From positions 1 through 25,595 of IMG/VR virus record IMGVR_UViG_3300030101_004145: DNA of 25,595 nucleotides; one strand, written 5' to 3'. The notes below the pieces were generated by a model. The model was given only the letters and a program-made list of their open reading frames with translations. It made no database searches and had not been told where the DNA came from. The position numbers and the translations under genes are program-made. Positions 1-7,321 of the stretch are shown here, one piece after another (positions within the stretch are counted from its first letter, which is position 1; each line of letters opens with the position of its first letter). The stretch comes from a virus.

Positions 1-1153
1 CACCAATGCGGTTTACAGAAAGGATTCCGCTAGTTCGGAACGAACCTATCTCTTCTTGTTTCGGTATAAACCCTACTACATCACCAAGGTGATTGTGTAA
101 GTAAAGGTTGTTCTCTTTATCTCTACGCAAAACAAACACGTATGTCTGCTGACCTTCAAACGAACTTGTGTTGACATCAGGGCGGTCTAAGAGCGGGTCA
201 GGTATTCTGTACGAAACTGTCCCATCGGCTGTGTTGTTTGTGTTTACAAAGGCTTGTCGATACGAAGACCCTATAGCGTGATTTACGTAAAACTCATCAG
301 GAGCTTCTCCTACGGCCCCAGAAAAGCCAAGGTTAGTACCAAGTGAGTCATGCGCAAACAGACTCCCTGCAAACACAGAGTATGGCCCCGTAGTCCCAAC
401 AACTGCATATGCTGTATACGCCCCTTCTACTTCTAAAGTATTAGCCAAGTGCAAATCTTCCGAGGTAGCAAACTGTACAGCAACATCATTACTCCCCATA
501 ATCCCGTTGTTCCTCTGTACATCTGGAGTGCCTGTGTCGCCTGTGATGTTGTATGTAGCGCCCCCAGTACCAGCGTTGGCCCAAGTGTTTGCCGCCCCCA
601 CTTGGTCGTTAATACTGAGTGCAGCTAGTCCAGCTTCGTTGTAGTCGATGATCGGCATCAACGACGGGGCAGGAAAGGTGATGTCAGCGATGGTGGTGGT
701 AGTAGTCTGCGTCAAGTCAGAAGATGCAGGGTCATTGCTGATTGCTTGAGTGGACATAACAACAGGGAGGACAGGGACTACAGCATTGACTTCAGTTTTA
801 TCTGACACTTTAGCCTGAGAGATAGTAGAGAACCCACTCACAGTATCGAATACCATGACATTCTTTTTGCTATCGGAACCTATGAACTCCATGACATTAC
901 GCATGAACTCAAACTCTTGACCTTCCTCACAAGCCACTGCAACCTTAGTGCGCTCTATCGCTTCTCTTGAGGTCAAGTTGCTGTGCTCATATACGCCTGC
1001 GTCTTTGAATATGAAGTTTACCTTCCCCTTCTCGGCGGTCATGTGAGACAGGTTTTCTGCTGGTACCCCAAACACTGAAAGCCCATCCCCAGTGTTAGAT
1101 TTTGCAGTGCTGAAGGGAGTGACAGCCTCTCTACGGAACAAGAAGAATTTCAT
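1..1153 (-). CDS. Phage structural protein with lectin-like C-terminal part, 3' end outside window
   Basis: The frame is open from the ATG at 1153 to the window edge (384 codons seen, no stop), so the C-terminus is missing. About residues 1-110 form an N-terminal module (starts MKFFLFRREAVTPFST, contains IFKDAGVYEHSNLT and VACEEGQEFEF) that I associate with small marine-phage structural proteins. After a Thr-rich linker (DLTQTTTTTIADIT) comes a beta-rich part (AYTAYAVVGTTGPYSVF, then YVFVLRRDKENNLYLHNHLG) that resembles a concanavalin A/laminin G-like jelly-roll. I infer a virion surface or appendage protein that may bind glycans. It follows a strong terminator and has its own TATATTTG box 4 nt before the ATG, so it starts a new, probably leaderless, transcript. 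Family assignment is by pattern only. Confidence 0.75.
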   Translation of the reverse strand, partial: MKFFLFRREAVTPFSTAKSNTGDGLSVFGVPAENLSHMTAEKGKVNFIFKDAGVYEHSNLTSREAIERTKVAVACEEGQEFEFMRNVMEFIGSDSKKNVMVFDTVSGFSTISQAKVSDKTEVNAVVPVLPVVMSTQAISNDPASSDLTQTTTTTIADITFPAPSLMPIIDYNEAGLAALSINDQVGAANTWANAGTGGATYNITGDTGTPDVQRNNGIMGSNDVAVQFATSEDLHLANTLEVEGAYTAYAVVGTTGPYSVFAGSLFAHDSLGTNLGFSGAVGEAPDEFYVNHAIGSSYRQAFVNTNNTADGTVSYRIPDPLLDRPDVNTSSFEGQQTYVFVLRRDKENNLYLHNHLGDVVGFIPKQEEIGSFRTSGILSVNRIG

Positions 1154-1157
1154 ATTA

Positions 1158-1165
1158 CAAATATA
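1158..1165 (-). promoter_or_regulatory. Bacteroidota-type -7 box (TATATTTG) 4 nt before start
   Basis: On the minus strand TATATTTG is followed by TAAT and then the ATG at 1153. It matches the Bacteroidota -7 consensus TAnnTTTG. I see no TTG at the usual -33 distance. The transcript would start at or next to the ATG. The box lies just downstream of the terminator at 1174-1201, as expected for a new transcription unit. Confidence 0.65.
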
Positions 1166-1173
1166 CCGACAAT

Positions 1174-1201
1174 AAAAAAGGCCCCCGAAGGGAGCCTTTT
1201 T
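1174..1201 (-). terminator. Rho-independent terminator with UUCG tetraloop
   Basis: Minus-strand RNA folds as AAAAA-GGC(U)CCC-UUCG-GGGGCC-UUUUUU: a GC-rich stem with one bulged U, an extra-stable cUUCGg loop and a U tract. The A/U flanks also pair, so it could act in both directions. It sits 24 nt after the stop of the 144-aa gene and separates the capsid gene group from the next structural gene. Confidence 0.85.
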
Positions 1202-1224
1202 CTATGCAGTTGTTGCATTAGAGA

Positions 1225-1659
1225 TTACTCAAAAACTCTGAAGACAAAAGAAACTTCAAACTTGCCCGCCACAGTAACGGCAGTGGATGTTCTCAGCCTA
1301 AAGTTCACCTGAGTATCGTCTGTCCTTAAGGTAGTGGCGACACCCGACTCCAGATCCGAAGTCAAGTCCTTAACAGTATTAACCGCAATCGTAGTCGCAC
1401 CATCAAGAACATTATTCAGGTCGGAAGCATCGTCAATGATGTCGTTAGGATCATCTGACTCAGTGCCTACTTCAAGTGAAATATCTCCAGATGTCATCGT
1501 AGGAGCCTCTAGGACTCTGACAAAAACCTTTTCAAGGACACTGTTTGCGGGCTGAGTAATGCCGTAAATAGCAGTGTCTCCGCTTCCAGTCAATCCATCA
1601 GCAACGATAAATCGCTTAGAAACAACCTGAGGTCCTGGGTATGATTTATTAATAGCCAT
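1225..1659 (-). CDS. Small virion-type protein (144 aa), function unknown
   Basis: A 144-aa protein starting MAINKSYPGPQVVSKRF. It is rich in Thr, Val, Asp and Ser with alternating hydrophobic residues, consistent with an all-beta fold, and ends FEVSFVFRVFE. No membrane segment or signal peptide. It lies directly after the major capsid gene, separated by a stable hairpin, and is followed by a terminator. Composition and place suggest a capsid decoration, head-completion or minor structural protein. It resembles the other small beta-rich proteins at 4294-6219 in style but I could not align it convincingly to them. Confidence 0.8.
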   Translation of the reverse strand: MAINKSYPGPQVVSKRFIVADGLTGSGDTAIYGITQPANSVLEKVFVRVLEAPTMTSGDISLEVGTESDDPNDIIDDASDLNNVLDGATTIAVNTVKDLTSDLESGVATTLRTDDTQVNFRLRTSTAVTVAGKFEVSFVFRVFE

Positions 1660-1682
1660 AATCGGTTGTGATTATGAAGATT

Positions 1683-1710
1683 GAGAGTAGACCCCGAAGG
1701 GTCCACTCTC
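1683..1710 (-). other. Stable hairpin with UUCG loop downstream of capsid gene
   Basis: Minus-strand RNA has arms GAGAGUGGACCC and GGGUCUACUCUC around a UUCG loop: 12 positions with one mismatch. No U tract follows (next bases AAUCUUC), so this is not a classical terminator. It fills the 64-nt gap after the major capsid stop and may protect or tune the capsid mRNA 3' end. Confidence 0.6.
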
Positions 1711-1723
1711 TCACTTCAAGTTA

Positions 1724-3133
1724 TTAGCCCTTAAGGATAACGTGCTGGTTAGCAGCGCGGACGCAGAGAGCAACCTCAGAGCGGTAGTGGAACGTCGCTA
1801 CGTCAGCTCCAGTATCGCCATTGTTGGTGTGTCCGAGGACTCCACCACCAGTTACCCAGTGCTCCATCTCGCGGCTGTATCCGTTAGCTTCCTTGTAGTA
1901 CATAGCCAAGGAAGGAGCCTTCATTCCTGTACGTGCATCAGCCACCTGCGTGAGAGGCAACATGGCACCTTGGAACTTCGTGCTAGCACCCAGCAAATTA
2001 GGATCGTTCAGCAACTTCCAGTCGTGCTTGTGGAACGTGTATCCACCACGGGTGAAGCTCTTAAATCCGAGCTGCACGGCCATGTCTGCACTGTTTTGGA
2101 AAGCACCAAACTGAGCGGGTAAACCAGCCGTAACACTAGTAGCAATTCCAGCAGCAAGCATATCGTCGATAGCGAGGTCTTGCTTGCGGTTCAAGTACAT
2201 GGCGTACTCGCTAGGAGCTCCTTGCTTATCCAGCTCGATGATGATATCGTCAAACTCAGCGAAGCTATCCAGTGGGTTAGCGTTTGCGTTGGTAACCTTG
2301 ATACCGCGAGCATCAACCTGCGTAAAGTATCCGTCTGAACCAGGGAGGTCCTTGAGGATGCCAGTGCTTGTCTCTGCGTTCTGCTCACCGAAGAGCATCA
2401 TCATCTCGCGGCGATCCTCGAAGCGCTTACGTGCCTCTTGCTCACCGTACATAAACCAGCGATACTCTCCGCCACCGACGTTCACCCATCCGATGTTTGT
2501 AGCCTGAGAACCGTTCACTTGGAAGCGATCCTTTACAATCATGAATGGATTCTTCTGACGAAACACATCAGTGTCGAGGAAGTGCTCAGGCTGGTTTGTA
2601 CCCTGCGCGTAGATGTTACCGAGAACGATGTAGGTCTCAGCAGTAGAAGCCGTGTAAGTAAGGCCATCGTTTGCGATAGCAACACCATCAAGGCGAGCCA
2701 AAGTCACACCATCCGTATCACCTGTTCTCAAGTCGTCCACGACCAAGAGACGAGCCCCCGTGACCGTGTTCATCAGAACGTCATTGGTCTGGAAGAACTT
2801 CGATGTAGCTGGGTCGCTTCCTGGATCACCATCAGCCGCTACAGCACCAGTGATAGTCTCACCCGTACCAGTACCGCAGTTAATAGATGCTGTTTTATGA
2901 CGACGGCCAACTTCCCACCAATCTACTTGGTCGGCACTGCCACCGCTCTTAATAGCACCTGTAAGGCGCAGAAATCCAGTGATACCTTGATCACCGTAGG
3001 TTTCAACCAACTCAGGAATGACCAAGTCCTTGGTCGTGTTAATGAGCTGGTCGACAGTAGTATACTTGTCTGCTGTCAGACGAAAGTCCGCAGGAGCGAC
3101 ATCCATGCTCGCGGGACTGTTAATAGTTGCCAT
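1724..3133 (-). CDS. Major capsid protein (HK97-fold type, 469 aa)
   Basis: A 469-aa protein that begins MATINSPASMDV. Its size and position fit a major capsid protein: scaffold immediately upstream, small virion-type proteins around it. Supporting text features are an N-terminal arm, a central acidic/basic helix-like stretch (about residues 230-250, EQEARKRFEDRREMMMLFGE) and a following EFDDIIIELDKQGAPSEYAMYLN segment of the kind seen in P-domain helices and strands of phage capsid subunits. The C-terminal part (TFHYRSEVALCVRAANQHVILKG) is typical of the last strands of such proteins. It is separated from the scaffold by 11 nt. The HK97 fold is inferred, not demonstrated. Confidence 0.82.
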   Translation of the reverse strand: MATINSPASMDVAPADFRLTADKYTTVDQLINTTKDLVIPELVETYGDQGITGFLRLTGAIKSGGSADQVDWWEVGRRHKTASINCGTGTGETITGAVAADGDPGSDPATSKFFQTNDVLMNTVTGARLLVVDDLRTGDTDGVTLARLDGVAIANDGLTYTASTAETYIVLGNIYAQGTNQPEHFLDTDVFRQKNPFMIVKDRFQVNGSQATNIGWVNVGGGEYRWFMYGEQEARKRFEDRREMMMLFGEQNAETSTGILKDLPGSDGYFTQVDARGIKVTNANANPLDSFAEFDDIIIELDKQGAPSEYAMYLNRKQDLAIDDMLAAGIATSVTAGLPAQFGAFQNSADMAVQLGFKSFTRGGYTFHKHDWKLLNDPNLLGASTKFQGAMLPLTQVADARTGMKAPSLAMYYKEANGYSREMEHWVTGGGVLGHTNNGDTGADVATFHYRSEVALCVRAANQHVILKG

Positions 3134-3144
3134 AGTTTCTTATG

Positions 3145-4284
3145 TTAAATGTTGAATGTGACCTTGCTGTTGTTTTTCTGCAAGATCTGTCTCACCTGAT
3201 CGGCGAGGGGGTTAGTTTGGTTTTGACCGCTAGCATCGTTTGGTGCTGCAGTCTGTACGTTTGCTGCATTCGTCACCACCCCACGTTGACCATCGCTCAT
3301 GCCCTGCCGATAGGCAGACTGCACGATTGTATCGATGTTGTCAATGACAGCGCGGTGTGAAGACAACGTGTCATAATCCCAGCTCCCGTCTTCTCTGACG
3401 TATGGGTCAAAGTAGTTCTCTAGCTGGGCGTTCTTTTGCTTCAACTGTCCTTTGTAGGCATCGTCAAGACCGAACGTAAACGTCTTGTCACCACCGAGGT
3501 CGAACTCCAACCCAGTCAGTGCATCTACGTTGTATGACATCTCCGCTATCCAGGACTCGTCAATGAGCGGTTCCATCTCGGCCTGCTCGACTTCCTGTTG
3601 CTTAGGGGCGATATACCCCGACCGCAAAGTTTCGATGCTGTCTTTTGCTTTCTGCCCATCCATTTTGAGCTGAAGCTGCGAAAGCTGGATTTCTTGTTCA
3701 GTATGAACGTCGGGGTCCAACTTGTATTTGCTCTTGAGCAAGAGGTTGACTTCTTCGCCACTGAGGTTCGGGTGATCTGAAGCCATCTGCACACGCAATG
3801 CTGTGAAGTCGTCCATCTCGGACGGATTCAACTGCTGGTATGCAAACCAATCTTCAGGTCTCCGCCCCGTGTCCTGTACGAACTTGGCGATGACTTCTAG
3901 CCCCTCGTCGAGCTTTTGCGGTGCAGCCAACTCCTCGAGCGAAGTGATGTCTCTCCCCAGCCTCTCGCTGAGATATGAGAAGACAGCACCCTCTACGTCT
4001 TGTTGGCTGTACTGCACCTGTTCTGGTTCAGGCTGCATGGCCTGTTCTTGAACTGGAGTTTCTACTTGCGTTTCGATAGGCTCTGCATCTGCAGCAGGAG
4101 TGCTATCGGTATTGGCAGCGAATTCCTGTTGGAAGCTGGCCGCGAGGTCTTGCGGGTTGTCAAAGATTTGGATCTTCGGTTGCTCCTGTGCAGGGGTTTC
4201 CTGTACTGGTGCTTCTTGAACTGCTGCTTCTTGTGCAGGCACCTGCTCGTTGGCAGGCGCTTCTTGTTGTACTTCTTGCTCCAT
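3145..4284 (-). CDS. Capsid scaffolding protein (379 aa)
   Basis: A 379-aa acidic protein directly upstream of the major capsid gene. The first ~40 residues are low-complexity Glu/Gln/Pro/Ala (repeated APVQE-like units), and residues to ~95 stay Gln/Glu-rich and probably disordered. A helical middle follows (YLSERLGRDITSLEEL, LQLKMDGQKAKDSIETL), then a conserved-looking block (WDYDTLSSHRAVIDNIDTI), and a Gln/Asn/Lys-rich tail (QVRQILQKNNSKVTFNI). Elongated, charged, helical proteins next to the capsid gene are typical phage scaffolds, with the C-terminal tail contacting the shell. The assignment rests on composition and position. A maturation-protease fusion is not evident. Confidence 0.72.
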   Translation of the reverse strand: MEQEVQQEAPANEQVPAQEAAVQEAPVQETPAQEQPKIQIFDNPQDLAASFQQEFAANTDSTPAADAEPIETQVETPVQEQAMQPEPEQVQYSQQDVEGAVFSYLSERLGRDITSLEELAAPQKLDEGLEVIAKFVQDTGRRPEDWFAYQQLNPSEMDDFTALRVQMASDHPNLSGEEVNLLLKSKYKLDPDVHTEQEIQLSQLQLKMDGQKAKDSIETLRSGYIAPKQQEVEQAEMEPLIDESWIAEMSYNVDALTGLEFDLGGDKTFTFGLDDAYKGQLKQKNAQLENYFDPYVREDGSWDYDTLSSHRAVIDNIDTIVQSAYRQGMSDGQRGVVTNAANVQTAAPNDASGQNQTNPLADQVRQILQKNNSKVTFNI

Positions 4285-4293
4285 TCTATTTAA

Positions 4294-4854
4294 TTAATAT
4301 TCAAAGTGAAAGTGAATTTTTACGTTGTCCGTAGCCCCAAAGTTTAAGCCGTAAGAAGACATTTCTTCGGCGTGAAGAACGCCTGCGGCGTACACCTTGT
4401 TGTCTCCCGCCCCCTTTAAGACCATGGGCTCAAAAACAGAACCGTGTTCGCCATGATTTGCGCCGATGGTGTCTGTATTTATTGATGCAGGAAACAAAAA
4501 ACCCACATCGCTGAGAACTGTTTTCAGTGTGCTTCCCCCAGCTGGAGATGCAATGCATGTCTGACCTATATACTCATTCAAAGCAAAGTCAGCAGCAGAA
4601 ATATCCGCTGTTGCGTTTAGCGTGCCTAGCGTGGGTTGGGTGTTCTTTTTAAAGAATAACACACCAACTTTATTTTTTGTTACCAGAAAACTTTCTTTTT
4701 CGCTAGTTCCCAGTCCAGTAGCAGTTAAAAATACACTGGTTAGCTTACACGAGGTTGCAGGGAGCTTTACCTCAGTTAGGTTAAAAACAACATCTCCTGT
4801 AGCGTGTAGACCTGAACTTACCGTTGGTGATATCGTAACGATTTCATACTGCAT
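4294..4854 (-). CDS. Small virion-type protein, paralog A (186 aa)
   Basis: A 186-aa beta-rich protein starting MQYEIVTISPTVSSG. It is clearly paralogous to the next gene upstream (4861-5397): both share IVTI-P-T near the N-terminus, a GDV-FNLT-V-LPA--CKL-SVF block, VLFFKKNTQ-TLG-L-AT-IS-ADF--NEYIGQT, a FEPM-LKG motif, VYAAGV-H and the C-terminal H-HFEY. It lies 9 nt upstream of the scaffold gene. No signal peptide or membrane segment. The pair sits among other small beta proteins before scaffold and capsid, so capsid decoration, head-fiber or neck roles are plausible. The true function is unknown. Confidence 0.8.
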   Translation of the reverse strand: MQYEIVTISPTVSSGLHATGDVVFNLTEVKLPATSCKLTSVFLTATGLGTSEKESFLVTKNKVGVLFFKKNTQPTLGTLNATADISAADFALNEYIGQTCIASPAGGSTLKTVLSDVGFLFPASINTDTIGANHGEHGSVFEPMVLKGAGDNKVYAAGVLHAEEMSSYGLNFGATDNVKIHFHFEY

Positions 4855-4860
4855 ATATAA

Positions 4861-5397
4861 TCAGTATTCAAAGTGAAGGTGAATTTCCACTTTATCAGTA
4901 CCATCAAAATTTGGAGTACCATCATGCACTACCCCTGCAGCGTAAACTTCTGTATTACCCTCGTCACCTTTCAATAGCATGGGCTCGAAAACAGAAAGGT
5001 GCTCCCCGTCCTGACCTGTAGTGCTGGTATCGGCATTGCTTGAAGAAGGGTAGTAGAGGGATACATTGTCAATGACATCGAGGTCCAAAGTATTCGCGTT
5101 GTTTGTCAACGAGAGAAAAGTCTGACCGATGTACTCGTTTGCAGTAAAGTCCGCACTACTGATACTTGCCGTAGCATCCAAAGCGCCTAGAGTAGCTTGG
5201 GTGTTCTTTTTAAAAAACAGAACGCCGATTTTACAATTGTCTTCTTGTGCTGTAGCAGAAGACACCTGCATAAATACGCTAATCAGTTTACATGCCCGAG
5301 CAGGGAGATCAACCTTAGTCAGGTTGAACATCACATCCCCTTCAGAAAGACTTCCAGAAACTGTTGTGGGGGCTATGGTTACAATATCAAAAGGCAT
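4861..5397 (-). CDS. Small virion-type protein, paralog B (178 aa)
   Basis: A 178-aa paralog of the neighbouring 186-aa protein, starting MPFDIVTIAPTTVSGS and ending VEIHLHFEY. The best conserved stretch is around residues 60-95 (IGVLFFKKNTQATLGALDAT and NEYIGQT). Even at DNA level the FFKKNTQ codons are nearly the same in both copies, around 4635-4660 and 5197-5220. Six bases separate its stop from the next ATG. The duplication followed by divergence, mainly in the loop regions, suggests two related subunits of one virion structure. Function unknown. Confidence 0.8.
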   Translation of the reverse strand: MPFDIVTIAPTTVSGSLSEGDVMFNLTKVDLPARACKLISVFMQVSSATAQEDNCKIGVLFFKKNTQATLGALDATASISSADFTANEYIGQTFLSLTNNANTLDLDVIDNVSLYYPSSSNADTSTTGQDGEHLSVFEPMLLKGDEGNTEVYAAGVVHDGTPNFDGTDKVEIHLHFEY

Positions 5398-5407
5398 ATT
5401 CTACCTA

Positions 5408-5815
5408 TTAGCTGCCCCCGTATGGAGCGTCAGAGTTATCGTTACCGAACACACCGTACTCTACCATCTGGTCTACGCGAGTCCCGTACACTTCGTACTT
5501 CTTGTCTGGTGAGACAGGGATAAAGGCAAACTCCCCACCACCGATTTTGGCTACCAAACCTGTATCGGTGTCGTTGTGGATGTAGATGTAGTTCTCTAGC
5601 TCCGTCTCGAGGTTCTTGATGTACACGTAAGCCCGCTCAGAACACTGGTTGGCGATATATATAGCCAAGTCGTTTGTATCTGCCGCCGTCCCTTTTACCT
5701 TCTGGCGGATCAGGCTACCTGAATCCACAGTGAGGTTGGCGTTGACAGTCAGAGCCAGCGGCGACGTAAGCACCGCAGGACTGTTCAGCGTTAGGCTAGC
5801 TTTAATGGTTGCCAT
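5408..5815 (-). CDS. Small virion-type protein (135 aa), family of MAT-T-LTL proteins
   Basis: A 135-aa protein starting MATIKASLTLNSPAVLTSPLA, with the same start style and organisation as the 134-aa neighbour (5815-6219) and the 156-aa protein at 24393-24863. All have an N-terminal LTL/LTE strand, a central K-hYIKN or KYIRV-NLDS segment, and an acidic strand followed by a G--aFiP or G-SYMMGVP turn. The central YVYIKNLETELENYIYIHN part looks like paired beta strands. Its ATG shares one base with the upstream stop (TAATG), so translation is coupled. Probable minor virion or head-decoration protein. Confidence 0.78.
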   Translation of the reverse strand: MATIKASLTLNSPAVLTSPLALTVNANLTVDSGSLIRQKVKGTAADTNDLAIYIANQCSERAYVYIKNLETELENYIYIHNDTDTGLVAKIGGGEFAFIPVSPDKKYEVYGTRVDQMVEYGVFGNDNSDAPYGGS

Positions 5816-6219
5816 TAGGCTTCGAAAATCAAAGCGTACTCTACTGTAAGCGCGGTGCTTACACTAGGGGTGAGCTTGATGTCGTTGTCTGCATCGTGAG
5901 CAGACCAAGGGAAAAAGGCCCAGTCGCCAGAGTATAGGCGTCCAACCTCTTCAGCGTTTACCGTCAAGGTTACATACTCTGTAGCCACTGTGCTGGTGTT
6001 CTTGATGTACACCTTATGCGCTTTAGCAGCAGTGTAGTCAGTCCCATCAAACAGTGTGTACTGAGCCGTAGCGGTAGTCGTCTTGCGACCTACCCCTGAA
6101 GTCTGGTCCAACCCAGTCAACGTACCAGCCTTCGTCAGAGTAGCGGTAGATGAAAGGGACAGCGCGTCACCTGTCAGGTCCGCACTGGAAAGCGTTAGTG
6201 TTGCAGTCGTGGTAGCCAT
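5815..6219 (-). CDS. Small virion-type protein (134 aa), first gene of a promoter-led group
   Basis: A 134-aa Thr/Ala/Ser-rich beta protein starting MATTTATLTLSSADLTG. The middle (KVYIKNTSTVATEYVTLTV) and GDWAFFPWSAHD segment correspond to YIKN and GGEFAFIPVSPD in the 135-aa paralog downstream. It is the first gene after a -7 box (6235-6242) and a 14-bp palindrome at 6220-6233 that directly touches its start codon. It therefore probably starts the transcript that carries scaffold and capsid genes. Likely structural. Confidence 0.78.
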   Translation of the reverse strand: MATTTATLTLSSADLTGDALSLSSTATLTKAGTLTGLDQTSGVGRKTTTATAQYTLFDGTDYTAAKAHKVYIKNTSTVATEYVTLTVNAEEVGRLYSGDWAFFPWSAHDADNDIKLTPSVSTALTVEYALIFEA

Positions 6220-6242
6220 TGTAAATATTTACAGCAAATATA
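6220..6242 (-). promoter_or_regulatory. Promoter with 14-bp palindromic operator-like site
   Basis: Minus strand: TATTATATTTG (its last 8 bases, TATATTTG, at 6242-6235) matches the Bacteroidota -7 consensus. One base later comes TGTAAATATTTACA (6233-6220), a perfect 14-bp palindrome that ends directly at the ATG at 6219. A protein bound there would cover the expected transcription start. It precedes the small-protein/scaffold/capsid group, so it could time capsid gene expression. The palindrome may alternatively be an RNA feature or chance in AT-rich DNA. Confidence 0.6.
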
Positions 6243-6245
6243 ATA

Positions 6246-6458
6246 CTATTTCTTCTTGCCCTTCTTCTTGCCCTTTCCTGCACGAATCTTAGCCGCCTCT
6301 CTTTTTCCAAAGGCAGACTTCACCCTTGCCATAGCCCAAGCGTGCTGAGAAACCTTGGGCCGATTCCCTGAGGACATGTATGCGGCCAACCCTCGCTTGT
6401 ACACTTGCTTTTGCGCAGCGTCCAAGCCAGCCATTCCGCCCTTCTTTAGGACCTTCAT
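6246..6458 (-). CDS. Small basic phage protein (70 aa), DUF5824-like segment
   Basis: A 70-aa protein, starting MKVLKKGGMAGLDAAQKQ and ending in a Lys/Gly tail (RAGKGKKKGKKK). The core VYKRGLAAYMSSGNRP followed by SQHAWAMARVKSAF resembles a motif I know from small proteins of phages and large DNA viruses (YKRG-aaY-SSG-RP--s-haWa-aRv, DUF5824-like). Function unknown. Very high Lys/Arg content suggests nucleic-acid contact inside the head or during packaging. Its ATG overlaps the stop of the 68-aa gene by 4 nt, so it belongs to the four-gene basic cluster. Confidence 0.78.
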   Translation of the reverse strand: MKVLKKGGMAGLDAAQKQVYKRGLAAYMSSGNRPKVSQHAWAMARVKSAFGKREAAKIRAGKGKKKGKKK

Positions 6459-6661
6459 TTCATTCCAAGTTCCTTGCGGGCCATCTTAGCTTGCGCAGGA
6501 TCTTTCAAGATCGCCTTGAGCATAGCTCCCTTTTCGGCATAGACCTTGCCCCCGTACATGTACATGGGCATCTTGTCTTTCTTCATCATGCCACCACCTG
6601 GCATCTTTTGCATCATACCCCCTTTCATATACATAGGGGTGTCTTTCTTTTTCATCTTCAT
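6455..6661 (-). CDS. Met/Lys-rich small phage protein (68 aa)
   Basis: A 68-aa protein with 15 methionines and many lysines. It contains MYMKGGMM, GGGMM and MYMYGGKVYAEKGAM, i.e. a loosely repeated M-Y-M-x-GG unit. The C-terminal part (LKAILKDPAQAKMARKELGMK) looks helical. Met-rich GG proteins of this kind occur next to other tiny basic genes in marine phages, without known function. Its start overlaps the stop of the 137-aa gene by 4 nt and its stop overlaps the 70-aa start. The reading frame is supported by this tight coupling rather than by family evidence. Confidence 0.75.
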   Translation of the reverse strand: MKMKKKDTPMYMKGGMMQKMPGGGMMKKDKMPMYMYGGKVYAEKGAMLKAILKDPAQAKMARKELGMK

Positions 6662-7071
6662 ATCTTATCTCTTCTTTTCATGAGTTGTTTTAGTCTAGCC
6701 TCTACTGCGGGTGGGAATCCTTTCTTTTTCCTTTTGATTTTAGTGCCCCGATACTTATCGTAGATAGCAGAAATCTGAGCCATCAGCTTCTTGCGCTCCG
6801 CTACATTCGAGCTACCCTTTGTGTACTTTGGATTGAACTTGCCGCCCTTCTTGTACTCAGCAGGAGAAGACAGCCTCTGCCTGATTCGCTTCGAACCGTC
6901 GTCAAGTCTTTCAATGATATACTCGCCATCACGCAAGCTACCTCCACGCGCAGCGAATTTTTCCTTCAGGCTGGTCAAATCACCCCTGTTAGAGGTGAAC
7001 TCTGGACCCTCGTAAGGAAGGTCGTAATTGATCTTTGACTTCTTGACCTTGAATTTCTTTTTCTTAGCCAT
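6658..7071 (-). CDS. Small basic phage protein (137 aa), function unknown
   Basis: A 137-aa protein starting MAKKKKFKVKKSKINYDLPY. A short structured part follows (GEYIIERLDDGSKRIRQRL), then a Lys/Arg-rich C-terminal helix (KLMAQISAIYDKYRGTK, then KRKKKGFPPAVEARLKQLMK). No signal or membrane segment. Its ATG shares one base with the stop of the 82-aa gene and its stop overlaps the next ATG. The charge suggests nucleic-acid binding or an internal head protein. This is inference from composition. Confidence 0.78.
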   Translation of the reverse strand: MAKKKKFKVKKSKINYDLPYEGPEFTSNRGDLTSLKEKFAARGGSLRDGEYIIERLDDGSKRIRQRLSSPAEYKKGGKFNPKYTKGSSNVAERKKLMAQISAIYDKYRGTKIKRKKKGFPPAVEARLKQLMKRRDKI

Positions 7072-7319
7072 TATCCTTTCGGGTGGTTCGCCTGCTTAAA
7101 CTTGGCCTGCTTGACAGCTCCTGGGTGTGGCTTGTAATCCCCTTTCATCAAGTAGTAACGGCCCTGCTCCTCCATCCAGTGAAAACCTTTGGGGGGGTCA
7201 ACCATAACTATCTTGTTCAAAATTGTAAGCTTAGGGACCTTCCCACCCTTTTTCAAGATTTTCATCTTCTTAGGTGGGCGCCCCACTTGATTTCCGTATG
7301 TTCCTTTTCCTTGTGGCAT
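7071..7319 (-). CDS. Small basic phage protein MPQGKGTYGNQVGRPPKK-type (82 aa)
   Basis: I place the start at the ATG at 7319 (MPQGKGTYGNQVGRPPKKMK) because a longer reading would need a TTG start overlapping the upstream stop. The N-terminus PQGKGTYG-Q-GRPPKK is a pattern I recognise from small conserved proteins of many phages, usually encoded near head genes. The middle holds IVMVDPPKGFHWMEEQGRYYLMKG, a compact Trp/Tyr-rich segment, before a basic tail. Function unknown. The stop is coupled to the next start by a one-base overlap. Confidence 0.78.
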   Translation of the reverse strand: MPQGKGTYGNQVGRPPKKMKILKKGGKVPKLTILNKIVMVDPPKGFHWMEEQGRYYLMKGDYKPHPGAVKQAKFKQANHPKG

Positions 7320-7321
7320 TA

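Noticed and set aside
2438-3148. Long plus-strand open frame (236 codons) opposite the capsid gene
   Set aside because: It mirrors the capsid coding sequence, has no phage-like motif, and the minus frame is clearly the protein with capsid features.
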